This document shows positions 11,373 through 23,412 of a stretch of 64,000 nucleotides of DNA, piece after piece (the first letter of the stretch is position 1; the number at the start of each line of letters is the position of its first letter). The notes beneath the pieces are model-generated. The model was not told the origin of the DNA. It saw only the letters and a program-made list of their open reading frames with translations, and made no database searches. A program made the position numbers and the translations under genes. The stretch is from Erpetoichthys calabaricus (Eukaryota > Chordata > Cladistia > Polypteriformes > Polypteridae): NCBI RefSeq assembly GCF_900747795.2, contig NC_041394.2, positions 337,937,414 to 338,001,413 of the forward strand, written 5' to 3'.

Positions 11373-13861
11373 GTATATTATTTAACTTTTAATTTAATGA
11401 AGACTTTCATTACTCATAGTTTTAATTTGTATACTCTCTGAAAACTCACTACTGTTTATCAGAGCTGCTTATTAGACATGTAGTAGTTCTTAACATAATT
11501 CTTTGGGCTGTGTTGACAGCTTTTTGGGCTCAGTTTGGTTGATTATTCTCTCTAACGTCTAGTTTATAATTGATGCATCTGCACTGGGAGGTGACAAAAA
11601 TTACATCAGATTTGGAGACGCAACTTTTCTATCTACGCAGTGCAGTGGACACGGAGGCTGAGTATCCAAAAACGTGAGGCTGGTTATATAGGTGCCAGAA
11701 TGATGAATGAATGACTGAATATGATTCAACAGATCATCAAAGTGCAACAAAGACATGCAAAAACATCTGAAATGCATCTGCTTATCATGTAGATCCCCCA
11801 ATCATGAGAATATTATACTCTCCCTTCCTTCACTGCTTGTGGTCAATGGGTCTGACTCTCCACCTTTCCCTTTTCTTCTTCTTAAAGTCAGTAATAGCAG
11901 AGTCTGTCATCCTCTACTGTGACATTGTTAGCTATGCAACATTGATCAGACTTTGTCACTTATTGACAGTGAGAATATTGACGCGCTAATCAAACGGGCC
12001 ACAACAAGTATACAATAGATGTGTTTTGGTTGCCCACTGAGCGTGAGCTTTGTGGTGCAGTCTTTGTGTGGTAAGTATAACTCAGGCTGAAACCCTGAGT
12101 GTGTGAATGCAATTGAGTGTATGAATGCATTCTGTGAGGAGTAGACGTTATGACCAAAAATAAATGTCATAATGAAATGGAAAATTCAGACTAATACGTA
12201 TTTTTAGCAGACTACAAATGCATTAATCATTAGTTGTGAATATTGGAATGTCTGTTAGATGTCAATACACTAAATGTGATTTCATAGCAGATGTTCACAT
12301 CTCTTGAACCGATAAAAGTACAGCTTCAAACTAATTCATGTCATCAAGTAAACGCAGCATGAGACACAGATTTTTCCTGTTCTCTCTTCACGTTTGCATA
12401 GGCTAATGTTGAATCTCTCATTCTTAAAAGAATACTTCATGCAAAAACATTTTGTTATATGTTACGTATCTCATGTAATTTGTGTAACAGTTTAGGTACT
12501 GCGTCTTAATAACACTTATAAAGCATCAGTAAAGTGTTTTTTCATCTCTGCAATGTGACAAACTAACAGCACTTCACTTTAGAGTGGTCTGTGGTGGTCA
12601 GTGGTCTTAACTGAGACACATTTCTCTTGATATTACATATTTAGTATAAGACCCGTGAATCCTTCATTTTAACACGCCATTTTACTGTCACGTCAATATA
12701 CCACACTGCATAGCCCTGAATAACCAACCTACTGATATTTTATAAGTGTTTATAATTGAAGACTTAAAGAAGCCTTTGTTAAGGTCGTTTTACAGAAGAA
12801 TAAATGAGTAATTGATGCATTTTTGCTGTACCTAAATTAAAATGTTACTCTAGTTTGTAATGGTGGGCATGAAAAAAATGTATTCATTTTTTCGTGGAGA
12901 GAGTACATGACAAAGATTTTAACTGAATGGGACCCAATAGTGACCAGTGCTGGACAATGGCAAATGATGTGGAAAAATCTCCATTGAGAAAAGAAAGAAA
13001 ATTCTCACGTAACTTGTGTCACATAATCCACATGTCTGTTATCCATTCATATGCTTAAAATACTCAAAATGCATGTATTTGTTACTAAAGTATTAAAACT
13101 ACCGAAAAACAGCATAGAAGATAAACCGGAAGGACACATTTGCATAATTCTGTGCTTCTGAATTGAATAGCCACTTCTTCCTTCATTCAGTGGTGGAGAA
13201 CCCTGCCTTTAATTGTATGCAGAGTTTTCCAGAAGTAAGTATTAATATATAATTTAGTAAAAAATATATGAAGCATACAAATGAATGGTAAATATTATAA
13301 TTACTAGAAACTTAATCTGAGTATCTGTAGCTGTAATTTAAGTCTTAATTCCATTTTCCGTTTTCATTTTTTATTGCCTACTTATTTTTATTAATTTTCT
13401 TTGTGATTGTAGTTATTTCCTTTCACTTTTTGCAAAGCCCTTTGTGTGAGCATTTTTCTTTAAATGTTTTTGTTGTTTTCAAATATTTTTTGAGCACAGT
13501 TGTCGGATTCTGAAGGTCAGTGGATGTGAGATAGTATTATACTAGCACCATATCAAGACCAGACTACAATAGTACGGAGTAGCCGGGGATGATCCTCATA
13601 CTGTAACTGAGTGCTGTTGCGGTGTACAATTTAAGGATTTAGGATTAAGTCAAAGTGACGCTCAGCTAGTTCTGCTGTGGTTTGGTGAGTAGCTGATTGC
13701 TTATTAACCGTGGCTTGCTAATAAATGATGTGATGAAATGCTTTCCCTAAATTAAAAGAGGCACAACACAGGAAGTTTTTTAAAACTTCATGAAAGATAC
13801 ATGGACGTGCTATGTTAAATTTTCCATCCTTTTAGAAACATTAGGGACATTAGAAATTTGA
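11373..13861. other. Intronic stretch without recognised features
   Basis: AT-rich intron of ZNF locus 1. I see no long frames, RNA genes or named repeats. Confidence 0.3.
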
Positions 13862-14345
13862 GGTGACCACTGAGTCCATTAAGCCTGGTTAAGCTAACAG
13901 CTAAGCTGTTCCAATATCTCATCCAAATTCTTCTTAAAGCTTGTTAAGGTTTCGGCATGAAATCTGAAATGTCTTGGTAGTTTGTTCCAGAGTCTCTAAA
14001 GAAGTGCTTCCTGGCTTCAATTTTAAATGCACGTCCCCTTAATTTCCACTGATGTCCTCAAGTACGTGATTCACCCTTAAGCTGAAAGAATGTGCTGGAT
14101 GTTCTTTATCAATGCCTTTCAGGGTTTTAAATATCTGGATTGGGTCCCCATGCAGTATCCTCTGCTTAGAACTAAACAGGTTAAATTGTCAGAGTCTGAC
14201 AGAGTATGGCATGTCCTTACGTTCTGAGATGCACTTGGTTGCTCTCCTTGGCATTGCTTCCAGTGATGCTATGTCTTTCTTGTGCTGTGGTAACCAAAAT
14301 GCACACAATAGTCCAGATGCAGTCTTACCAGTGCATTTTATTATA
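13862..14345 (-). mobile_element. CR1/Rex-like LINE 3' fragment
   Basis: Minus-strand translation shows the C-terminal region of a CR1-group LINE protein with scattered stops: KTALVRLHLDYCVHFWLP, KKDIASLEAMPRRATK and GDPIQIFKTLKGIDKE. The same region, better preserved, occurs at 24920-25620. The copy is truncated at its 5' end. Confidence 0.65.
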
Positions 14346-14816
14346 TATTACATCCTTATCCCACATTGTATTGAATCAAATCAAAATGACTGTGAGGTGG
14401 AATGCAGGATTACTGTAAATATTATTCAGTTCAGGTTCAAATTCTCATATTACTACCATTCAATGTAACACATCACCTAGTAGATGCAGTATTATGGTAT
14501 TAATTTAGTAATTCAGTATCTTAATCCTTTAAGATGAATAGTTCTAACCAGTGTCACCAGAGTCTAAATTCTCTGTTGTTGTGAGGTTACATTGTAGCTA
14601 GTGCTGGGCGGTATACCAGTTCATACCAAAAAACGTTTTTTATTTTTGTTATGATATGGATTTTTCTTATACCGGAACACCGGTTTAAATAGCTTAAACA
14701 ACGTTCGGAATGTGGCGCAGCGGGAAACTGTTTAAGGGGGGACCTTTTTCACTGCTACACTGCTAAACGCGCATCCAATGGTGTACATGCGTTAGTGGAG
14801 GTATTGAGCGTTGAAA

Positions 14817-14982
14817 ATGGACAGAGAACATTCCTAAACTGAAGCTGTACCAGACAATAAAGTTGAACATGATGACACAGAAGAACTTTTGACAAAAAAA
14901 GGTGCCATGTCTGTTGTCTGGAGATACTTTGGTTTTAAAAGGTCGGATGTGGACCATTATGTTCACATGTGTGAATACTGTT
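14817..14982 (+). pseudogene. BED-finger N-terminus of a hAT transposase, broken
   Basis: An ATG opens a frame reading MDREHS, then a TAA stop, and then continues in the same frame. Near its end it reads SVVWRYFGFKRSDVD and HMCEYC. The W-x-x-F context followed by CxxC is a BED-type zinc finger, the DNA-binding part of many hAT transposases and ZBED proteins. The histidine pair and catalytic core that should follow are missing. It lies 218 bp inside the left end of the hAT element. Confidence 0.65.
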
Positions 14983-15078
14983 TCTATACTACTGGATAAT
15001 ACTGCAAGCTAAGAAGTTGTACCTGTTGTATTTTATTTTTTTCAATACCGTGTAATGTACCTGGTTACTGTGTAATAG

Positions 15079-15957
15079 TGTGACGACGCCGGTCCCCTAC
15101 AGACTCCCTCTTCCCACAAGGGAGTCTGTTGAACCAACACCGTCGATAGTTGTGACAGAGATGAGCTGAGTAAAAACCTCATTGAAGCCAGGGGATGGTG
15201 GAAAGTGCTCAAGTGCTTTTGTTAAAAACAGTCAAAAGTAAAACCAAAAGTGTCCATTGTGCAGTGTTCAGAAAAATACAGTACCAAAATAAATAGCAAA
15301 CCCATAAAACCAGTGAAACGTGGGGATAAAATCCATAATAAATAAATCCTTTAAAATAGAGGTCAAAATGCAGTCTCTCTCCTCGCCCGATCGCAGCACA
15401 CCACCTTCTGTCTCTACGGCTCACCCTTCACTGGCAATGCTGGCGGAGCCTTTGCAGCACAAACTGCTTTCTGCCAACCCCTGTATTGGCTGCCGCCACA
15501 CTGCACAGCCAGACTATCCGAGGTCGGCACACCTCTCGACTTCCTTCGCACTCACTCAGTCGCTCCACAGATCCATTGGGAGGTCTTACATTTCGCTCGC
15601 CCCACTGTACACGCTTAGTTAGTGGGGTGAACCAGCCCCTAGATTGCCTCAGCCTGCGCTCCCTCACGGAACCCCAGCTCGTGCTGCCTTCACCTTCCTG
15701 GTGTCTGGATCGTCTCCCATGACTGCCTTTTTTCCCTTCTTTAACCTCCTTGTGTTCTATCTTTTATTTTTCCTTCCCCTTATCCTGCCAGCCCATAAAT
15801 ATACGTCTCCGTGGGCGCAGCGCCTTATTCACACGTAAGTCGATGAAGCAATTGAGAACGATCAGGTGCGACTCGCTCCAATCACCTCATCAACTCCCCG
15901 CGGTCATGCAGTCACGCCCACAGAGACGGACACGGCGAACTGGATTTTAAAAAGGAA
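15079..15957. repeat. Unclassified insertion nested in the hAT relic
   Basis: This block is GC-richer than the hAT element around it. It begins TGTGACGACGCC and soon forms a perfect 10-bp hairpin (CAGACTCCCT at 15100-15109, AGGGAGTCTG at 15119-15128, 9-nt loop). A low-complexity pyrimidine-rich part follows at 15710-15790. Several ATAAA signals on either strand suggest retroelement terminal sequence, but the family cannot be named and the borders are approximate. Confidence 0.4.
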
Positions 15958-16840
15958 CCATATTATTTTTTGAAGCTGCAGAGCCACTATACCACAAATA
16001 GCATTATTAATGCAAGTTGCAGTTTTATTATTTATGTATATAGCTTAGCTTGAAGCAAGGTCCATATTAATGCAATTTGCCTTAATGACGTTCAGTTGGT
16101 AAAGATGTCATCACCAAGTTGCACTTGTTTTATTTTATTTTATTTTGGTGAATACTGTGTAATGTACCTGGGCTTGAAGTTTTGAAGTAATAGTGCAACT
16201 TCCACTAATAATACTATTATTTATTTTATTGTTATTATTTATTAGTTTAAATTTTATGCAGTTTAATGATGGTAAAGTTGTTTAAAAAGTCACTTTAACG
16301 TGTCAGTGGACAGAGATTATTAACATAAACAGAAAGTATAGTTGGTTTACAAAAAATATTTACTATTTATTCCTTTTCTAAGACATGTTCAGTGCAATAC
16401 AACTTTTGACAAGCACCTCTGGATATTTTACTAAGTCTAAATGCCTCTTTGGATGGTTGAAAATCTGTTGTCAAATTTTTAGTTTAAGTTGTTTGCAAAA
16501 TTTGTTCAATAAAAAGGTTCTATATTTTGACTGCATCTGTCATGCAATGTGATTCCTTCTCTTCATTAGTGCCACCCCTTTGAAAACTATCACTTTATGG
16601 GGCCATGCAAACCTGGATTAATACTTGTGTGCACATTAAAATGTTTTTTTGTACAATGTACAATTCTCATGACAGTGGAATATGTTATTCTTAGCCAGTC
16701 TACTGCAGTAATTGCACTGGAAAATGTGGTTAACTCATGCATGGGGGAAAAAAATATCATTGAATACCGTGAAACTGGTACAATTTTGAAAAATAGTGTG
16801 ATATAGAATTTTTGTCATAGCACCCAGCACTAATTGTAGC

Positions 16841-17205
16841 TGAAGAGATTTGATGTTTCCAAAATTATGCAACTATTTGAAAGGTTAAACTATGTCACTT
16901 GTGTAATGTTGTTGTTGGAAAATTAAACTTTTACAGTATGCCAAATATGACTTATAATATTTAATATGTGTGTTTTACTTTGGTCTGTTTTTATTTTACA
17001 ATTATTTAGAAAATGGCTCAGAGCTCATGTAGGAAATGTTCTATAACTGAAAGGGCAGGTAGGTACAAATGACCTCCATTAGCTCATTAATATTCATGAG
17101 GTAGTTCCCCAAGACTGTCAAATTTTTGGAAGCAGATACAGTTCTGGGGTGTATGCAAAATAGACATAGCCAGGAATTGTGGGAAAATAAGTTTAAATTG
17201 TTGAA
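16841..17205. other. Intronic stretch without recognised features
   Basis: AT-rich sequence between the hAT relic and the LINE tail. I could not name any family in it. Confidence 0.3.
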
Positions 17206-17468
17206 GAGTGACCACTAAACAGTGTCCTCTCTAGACAGAGGAGCAGCTTCAGCGACAGACTGCTGTCACTGTCCTGCTCCACTGACAGACTGAGGAGATC
17301 GTTCCTCCCCCAAACTATGCGACTCTTCAATTCCACCCGGAATTATAACATTATATAAAGTTATTGTCTGTTTTTACCTGTATTATTATCAATCTTTAAT
17401 TTAATATTGTTTTTTGTATCATTAAGGTGCTGCTGGAGCATGTGAATTTCCCCTTGGGATTAATAAAG

Positions 17469-17545
<77 letters not shown>

Positions 17546-17580
17546 GTCTATCTGTCTATCTGTCTGTCTGTCTGTCTGTC
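17206..17580 (+). mobile_element. LINE 3' end with (TATC)n tail
   Basis: The sequence CTAGACAGAGGAGCAGC, then CGTTCCTCCCCCAAAC, then TTCAATTCCACCCGG translates as the known C-terminal tail of a fish L2/CR1-group LINE protein (LRRS.LP..MRLFNSTR type). It continues into GTGAATTTCCCC, then TTGGGATTAATAAAGTATC and a TATC/TCTG repeat of about 110 bp (17469-17580). The same AATAAAG(T/C)ATC junction recurs at 49879 and 63569, so the tetranucleotide run is the LINE tail and not an independent microsatellite. Confidence 0.65.
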
Positions 17581-18158
17581 ATTTTCAAACCTGCTCTATC
17601 CTATGTGAAAGACTGGCTTCGACCACTAACCGACACCAAGACAGCTTTGACAAAAACACACTCTTTTATTGTTCTTCTAGTACAGCGCAAATCACTCACA
17701 GTCCTTATTACTTTCTTCTTTTGCCGCCTCCACTCCTCTCTTGCAAATCTCCATCACACTTACCTCCCAACTCCGGCTCCCAGAATGGAGTGAGTCAGCC
17801 CCTTTTCTCCAGTACCCAGATGTGCTTCAGGTGTTCCCTGACAAGCTTCCTGCAGCACTTCCGTGTGTGGCGGAAGTGCTGCATGTGCACCCGGAAGCAC
17901 ACCAGGTGTATTTGCCTTTGGGCTTGGCAGCACTTCCAGTTGTGGTGGAAGTGCTGCAGTCCATTTTCCTTGGAACATTTGGCCATCCCCTGGCGGGGGC
18001 CACGTGCCCCATCTGAGTGGAGCCTCCAAGCTCCGATCCTGTGACTCCCCTGCACCCCAGGGTGGTCACCCTCTTGTGTCCCGGGGGAGGTATTGGCGCT
18101 CTCCCGGTCCTTCTATGTCCCAGGCATCCCGACTGCCCCAGATAGCCGTCTATCACAC
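17581..18158 (-). mobile_element. Fossil LTR-like retroelement sequence, copy A
   Basis: Read on the minus strand it runs from TGTGATAGACGGC to a polyadenylation context (AATAAAAGAG near 17665) and a short trailing segment. The middle carries repeated GGAAGTGCTGC motifs shared with copies at 36.4-37.1 and 48.8-49.4 kb. The layout resembles a solo LTR. It is an old, non-coding fossil, and the family is undetermined. Confidence 0.4.
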
Positions 18159-18160
18159 CT

Positions 18161-18407
18161 AACACAGGGTCACGGGGGTCTGGAACCAATCCTAGCCAGC
18201 ACAGGGTGCAAGGCAGGAACAAATCCCGGGCAGGGAGCCAGCCCATTGCAGGGTGCACACTAAGGATAATTTAGGACTGTGGGAGGAAACCGGAGCACCC
18301 GGAGGAAACCCACGCAGACATGGGGAAAACATGCAAACTCCACGCAGGGAGGACCCGGGAAGCGAACCCAGGTCTCCTTACTGCGAGGCACTGTGCTACC
18401 GTGCTGC
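18161..18407 (-). mobile_element. V-SINE-type tRNA-derived SINE
   Basis: On the minus strand the head reads GCAGCACGGTAGCACAGTG, then a B-box-like GGGTTCGCTTCCC. It is followed by the conserved central segment GAGTTTGCATG, TTTTCCCC, GTGGGTTTCCTCC. The same family at 46626 is complete and younger. This copy is diverged and truncated at the tail, where it abuts the LTR-like copy A. Confidence 0.8.
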
Positions 18408-19989
18408 ATATATTTAAGCTTAGATAAAATGACTGAATGTTTATACTTGTAAGAATATGTAAAATGAAGACTTGGGACTTCAGGATGAACACGTTTCATG
18501 TCTACCCAAAAGTAACTTAATCAACAATCCACCAGACCATGGGAACAATCGGTTATCCCAAACTTTGACTGATGCAATGTGTTACATAAAGGAGGGTTTT
18601 ATTGTGAAAAGAGGCAGTCAGCAAAACCCTATGAATTCAAAGGATTTTAAAAAAGTACTGCCAGAGAGACAACATAACTGCCAAGACTAGGAGGAGAGAC
18701 AGAAACAACTGCCAAAGAGAAGACAACTCTGACTGACTTTGCCACCTACAGACTGCCTCTTCGCTCCCAAGTATCACCCCTGATTTAAGAAACCAAATAC
18801 TGCAACAATCAAACCCTTAGCCACCTGAAACAAAGCTTGCTATGTGACCCTGATTTGAATTGCTCAGGTTGTATTTTTTCATATCTAACATTTACACTTG
18901 GTTTCTCCTTCAAAAAGAAACATAATTATTGATTGAGGAGAGGAGAGTAGGAGAGGTTGGGAGCCTGCACTGATACAGTGTGTTACTGCACACACCACAC
19001 GACAAACCACCTCAGGATCCCAAATTAGGACACAACTGCAGCTGTGCAACAGGTGACACCTCAGCACCACACTAGTCTGAATGGAATGGAACAGGGTGAG
19101 GTTTAATACAGTGGCTGGAGTGCAAACTAGTCTGACTATTGCTTTGCTAAAGTTGTCCTGTTGTCTACTGACCTTTAGCAATGATTGATGATTGTTAATA
19201 AAATGAACTGTGTCCATTTAGGTATTGTACTGTTGGGATATTGATTAGCCCTTGGCTTCTGTGAGACTCTATAGCCCTTTCAAAGGTAGCCATTGGAATA
19301 CGAAAGCCTGACAGGCGTAGCTGTTCCTGGCTCTTGCTGGGTTATTTTTAAGTGTAGCCCTTTCAGGAAAAAGCAATCTGAAGATGGATCAGCATGTAAG
19401 TGAACCCTAGCAGGGACGCCTCGTGGGCGGAATGACTTCTCGTCCCTGGTAAAGTATTGAAGCTGGGATAGCTAGCCTTGGGCAGTGTTGAGATATTCCT
19501 GATTTGTATGTGAGCTTTATCTATGCTGAGTGAATGTTGAATAGCTTTGCAGGACATATGTGTGAATCAAGGCTAACATTTAGTTATTTCCAGTATTATG
19601 TTGTCCACAAATATAAAAAGAATCTTAGAAGTTAAAGTGCCTTTCCTGGACAATATTACACCACATAACAACATGGCACATACACATAAAATGACATTGT
19701 CTAAGTTTCTTTGTTTTGAAATATTTTAGTGAAATTAAAAGCAAAAACAGTTCACATAAAAATGAAAGGAAAAATTGATAACACTCTGAAAATAGTTTCT
19801 TGTTTGTGATGTTTCTTACATATCCCAGTTATGTTTCTTTAGTAAACATAAGTTTACTAGAAAAGTTCAGAGTGTTTGTTTTATGTCCTTTGGGATTAGT
19901 GTATCAATAGAAAAAAAAGATTTTTAGAGTTCCAAACATTCCTTTTGCAAAAATTGAAGATATTTGAACATCTTTAACGAAAAACAGGA
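18408..19989. other. Intronic stretch without recognised features
   Basis: No gene is seen. A moderately GC-rich piece near 19240-19520 has a repeat-like look (two copies of TAGCCCTTTCA, near 19272 and 19357), but no family could be named. Confidence 0.3.
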
Positions 19990-21143
19990 ACTCTTTGTGC
20001 GCATACAACTCAGTGCTTGATTAAGCAAATAAAACATATGAATGCTAATGATCAATGACATAATGTCTAGGTTGAATTAAGTCATTAAATGTGTTGAGAG
20101 AATAAGGGACAACCATACTGAAAAGGTGAGGTTGTGGTGTTTTAACTTGCAAATCTTACACTAAGTGAGCATAACAACGAGACAGAAGATGCTTGTCCTT
20201 CATAATCATAGTCTTTTCCGTTTCTTGATAGACAGGTGTTTCCAGATGTGCTATCCAAGCTGCTCCACATAAGCTCAAAAGAAACAGGCAAGGTTAGGGA
20301 CTGGAAGCACAGTGGTCAGCCATAAAAATGGAGTGCAACAAACTAGAAATACATTAAGCGTATTTTCCTCTGAAATTGGAAGATGTCCAGTTTCACTTTC
20401 AGATCAGGACAGATAGCAACCACTGGAACCTTAGTACACTCTTTTACAGTCTGAAAAGCCTTGTAAGAAGTGGGCTTAATGGAAGTGTTTTGACCAAAAA
20501 GCCATAAAGGTTGAAATAAAACCAAGTGACTCATGTACGCATGAAAATACAAGGACATGGGTGCAGAAAAATTTGTAAATTTTATTCACTGAACAGATGG
20601 AGAATGGTACATTTATGGATGTTTGCAGGCAATGGTGAAGAATGGTAGAAGTTCCCTGTGGATTTTGGGATGCATTTCCACAAACAGGGTTGGTAATTTG
20701 ATCAAAATTGATTTCCCTGCCACTGCTGAGAAGTACAGGTAGATCCTTATCCATCATGCACTACCAAAACTAAAAGAGGGAATCCCATAACAGATGGTTA
20801 TGGCTAACCACAGAGCCCTAATCTCAGTAGTATTGAGCCAATCTAGGATTACTGTCCAATACAGAAGCAAACACAGTAAGCAGCCAAAGACTGCAGTGAA
20901 ACTGTGGCAAGTCCTCAAAGAGGTTTGGAGTATCTGAGCAGACAAGTACCTTCAGAAAATGTACTATAGTGGACCAAAGAGAATTGCTGCTGTTTTCAAG
21001 GCAAAATGTGTTAAGTGAAATCAGTAAATTTGGTGTTATTTTGTTTTATTCTGTTTACTGTACTGTTCATGGCATTAGCTTTAAAAGCATTTCCACTTTA
21101 AGACATTTGTCACAAGTGCCTAAGACTTTTGCATTGTATCTTA
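19990..21143 (+). mobile_element. Old Tc1-like transposon relic
   Basis: The right end reads CAAGTGCCTAAGACTTTTGC, the inverted-repeat type of a common fish Tc1 family. Upstream, 20640-20990 preserves transposase traces (GCCACTGCTGAGAAGTACAG, CTTATCCATCATGCA and TGCTGTTTTCAAGGCAAA). No frame is open, the left border is uncertain, and the left inverted end is not identifiable. Confidence 0.55.
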
Positions 21144-22183
21144 TGTTAAACAAATAGTAGCACAGTCAGAAAATTATATGCCTCTTGTGGTCATCCAAGG
21201 GAATGAGTGGCTCAACAGAAAATACATTTTGGAGTGCCAACCTGGCCATCCCTGTTTGCCTAAAGGTTCAGTTAAAACCAAATATTTGATGGCGTGAAAA
21301 TGAAACAACATCATTGCCACCAAAATAACGTGACTAGAAAAGATATGACTGCTTCATCTATCATTAGGTGATTGAGGAGCTCCTTTGCTCTAGTTTCTGG
21401 GGTAAGAAGTGATGCCTCCTTCTGGACAGTCATGCTTTTATGGTTAAGGAACCAGAAGGGGGTGGAGTAAGTTACTTTCACTGAGTGTGCTTTCTGAACT
21501 GTGGAGGAAGAAGAAGATAAGACAGTTAGCGACACTATGGGTGACCCTCTGACGTACATGCTTTGACACTGTATACCTTTTCATTTGTAAACAATCTGTC
21601 TTACTAGCTGAGCTTATTCCATTGTTACATCTGAATTATATCAGAGTGTTAAGAATGTTCCATTAACATGTTAGATAAAAGGTTCTGTTTTATCCTCTAT
21701 AAGCTATGTAGTTTTGTAAAACTAACATTATTCTAGTTTAGCAAATACTTATGGGAATTTAATACTAACTTTCTAGGATTGTTTCTTAGAATGAAAATGG
21801 ACCTTTTTACCAATTAATTGAATAAATTAAGAACAATATAAAATTTCAAATATTTTAAGAGTATGATGTCAAAATTTTACTGCAGTATTATAGTTTAGTT
21901 AACAAAATGTGACCAGTAACTTTTCAACTAGGCCTATCACATGCGATCTGTTTAGTTTACTATTTTCACTTCTTGGCTCCAGTGATTGTGCTCATTTGAT
22001 GAGTAGTTGTAATACAAAATTTAAAATGAGCAAGTTGAGTGTTTTTCCACGTGCAATTTAAGCTTTACAATTGCTTATGTTTATCAAAGGTTGTTGATAG
22101 TTTCAAGCAGCATTTATTTAATGTTGTGATGTAATATGAAGATTGAAAATAACCTTTTATTTTTCCTTTTAAACTTCATACAG
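21144..22183. other. End of the large intron of ZNF locus 1
   Basis: No gene is seen. The last 36 bases (22148-22183) form the splice acceptor. They are almost identical to the acceptor of ZNF locus 3 on the minus strand at 60099-60134. Confidence 0.45.
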
Positions 22184-23412
22184 GAGAGAAACTTCACTGC
22201 TGTCCTCAGTGTGGCAAACTTTTTTTAAAAATGAGCCACCTTCAGAGCCACGAAAAAATCCACACAGGAGAGAGGCCATTTTGCTGTTTGGAATGTGGCA
22301 AAGAATTCTGCGACAAGAGCACTCTTCAGAAACACACTAGAATTCATAGTGGAGAGAAGCCATATTGCTGTTCTGAATGTGGCAAACGATTCGGTGACAG
22401 GAGTACTCTTCGCATACACACTAGAATTCACACTGGAGAGAAGCCATATAGCTGTTCTGAATGTGGTAAACAATTCCGTTACATGAGTACTCTTCAGAGC
22501 CACAAAAGAATTCACACGGGAGAGAAGCCATACTGCTGTTTGGAATGTGGTAAAGGCTTTTCAAAAAACACCAGTCTACAGAGCCACAAACTAATTCACA
22601 CAGGAGAGACGCCATATTGTTGTTTGGAATGTGGCAAAAAGTTTTCGAAAAAGAGTGGTCTTTGGTGCCACAAAAAAATTCATACAGGAGAAAAGCCATA
22701 TTGCTGTTCTGAATGTGGCAAACAGTTTTCACAAAGTAGCCATCTTCAGAGGCATAAAAAAATTCACATGGGAGAGAAGCAGTACTGCTGTTCCGAATGT
22801 GGCAAGAATTTTTTAAAAAGGAGCAGTCTTCAGAACCACAAAAAAATTCACTTGGGAGTGAAGCCCTACCACTGTTCTGAATGTGGTAAATGTTTTTTGC
22901 GAAGGAGCCTACTTCAGAGACACAAAAGAATTCACACTGGAGAGAAGCCATTTTGCTGTTCGGAATGTGGGAAACAGTTTTCACATAGAAGTGGCTTTCG
23001 GAGCCACAGAAAAATTCATACCGGAGAGAAGCCCTATTGCTGCTCAGAATGTGGTAAATGCTTTTCAGAAAGTAGCCATCTTCAAAAGCACAAAAGAATT
23101 CATACGGGAGAGAAGCCGTATTGTTGTTCTGAATGTGGCAAAGACTTTTCACAAAAGAGCAGTCTTCAGAGCCACAAAAAAATTCACATTGGAGAGAAAC
23201 CTTATTGCTGTTCTGAATGCGGTAAAAAATTTTTGACAATGAGCAATCTTAAGAGCCACAAGAAAATTCACACTGGAGAGAAACCATATTGCTGTTCTGA
23301 ATGTGGTAGATGTTTTGCATATGTTTATAGTCTTAAGAGACACACTATGGTTCACACAAGAGAGAAAAAGGAAGTCCTAAGTGGGGGAAGGAGTGAAATG
23401 CAACCTTCCTAA
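22184..23412 (+). CDS. ZNF locus 1, last exon with 14 C2H2 zinc fingers
   Basis: Nuclear DNA-binding part of a C2H2 zinc-finger protein. The acceptor TTCATACAG lies at 22175-22183; the first two bases complete the split glycine codon from 9041, so the frame is continuous. Fourteen canonical fingers (C-x2-C-x12-H-x3-H, about residues 119-505) are joined by TGEKPY-type linkers. Four linkers deviate (HSGEKP, HMGEKQ, HLGVKP, HIGEKP). Twelve of 14 fingers have an extra cysteine next to the first zinc ligand (YCCSECGK). The C-terminal tail is short and basic, with GGRSE shared with ZNF locus 2. All ligands are intact, so the gene looks functional. The target sequence is unknown. The array may include DNA within retroelements, but that is inference from family behaviour only. 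Confidence 0.92.

Larger units (their letters stand above)
14599..16832 (+). mobile_element. hAT DNA transposon relic with 8-bp target duplication
   Basis: The ends are TAGTGCTGGGCGGTAT and ATAGCACCCAGCACTA, inverted copies of each other. The element is flanked by a perfect 8-bp duplication ATTGTAGC at 14591-14598 and 16833-16840, the hallmark of hAT elements. Only the start of a transposase, a BED-type zinc finger, is left inside; the catalytic part is absent. A foreign block of about 880 bp (15079-15957) sits within it. The rest (15958-16832) is AT-rich and non-coding. Confidence 0.85.

Noticed and set aside
17469-17580. Tandem TATC tract considered as a CRISPR-like or regulatory array
   Set aside because: It is simple sequence without spacers, explained as a LINE tail.
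17827-18258. Minus-strand frame of 143 residues
   Set aside because: It lies across LTR-like copy A and the V-SINE, is GC-rich repeat sequence, and has no domain.
22421-23239. Minus-strand frame of 272 residues opposite the zinc-finger exon
   Set aside because: It is the mirror of the repeated finger codons (28-residue periodicity on the other strand) and not a separate gene.
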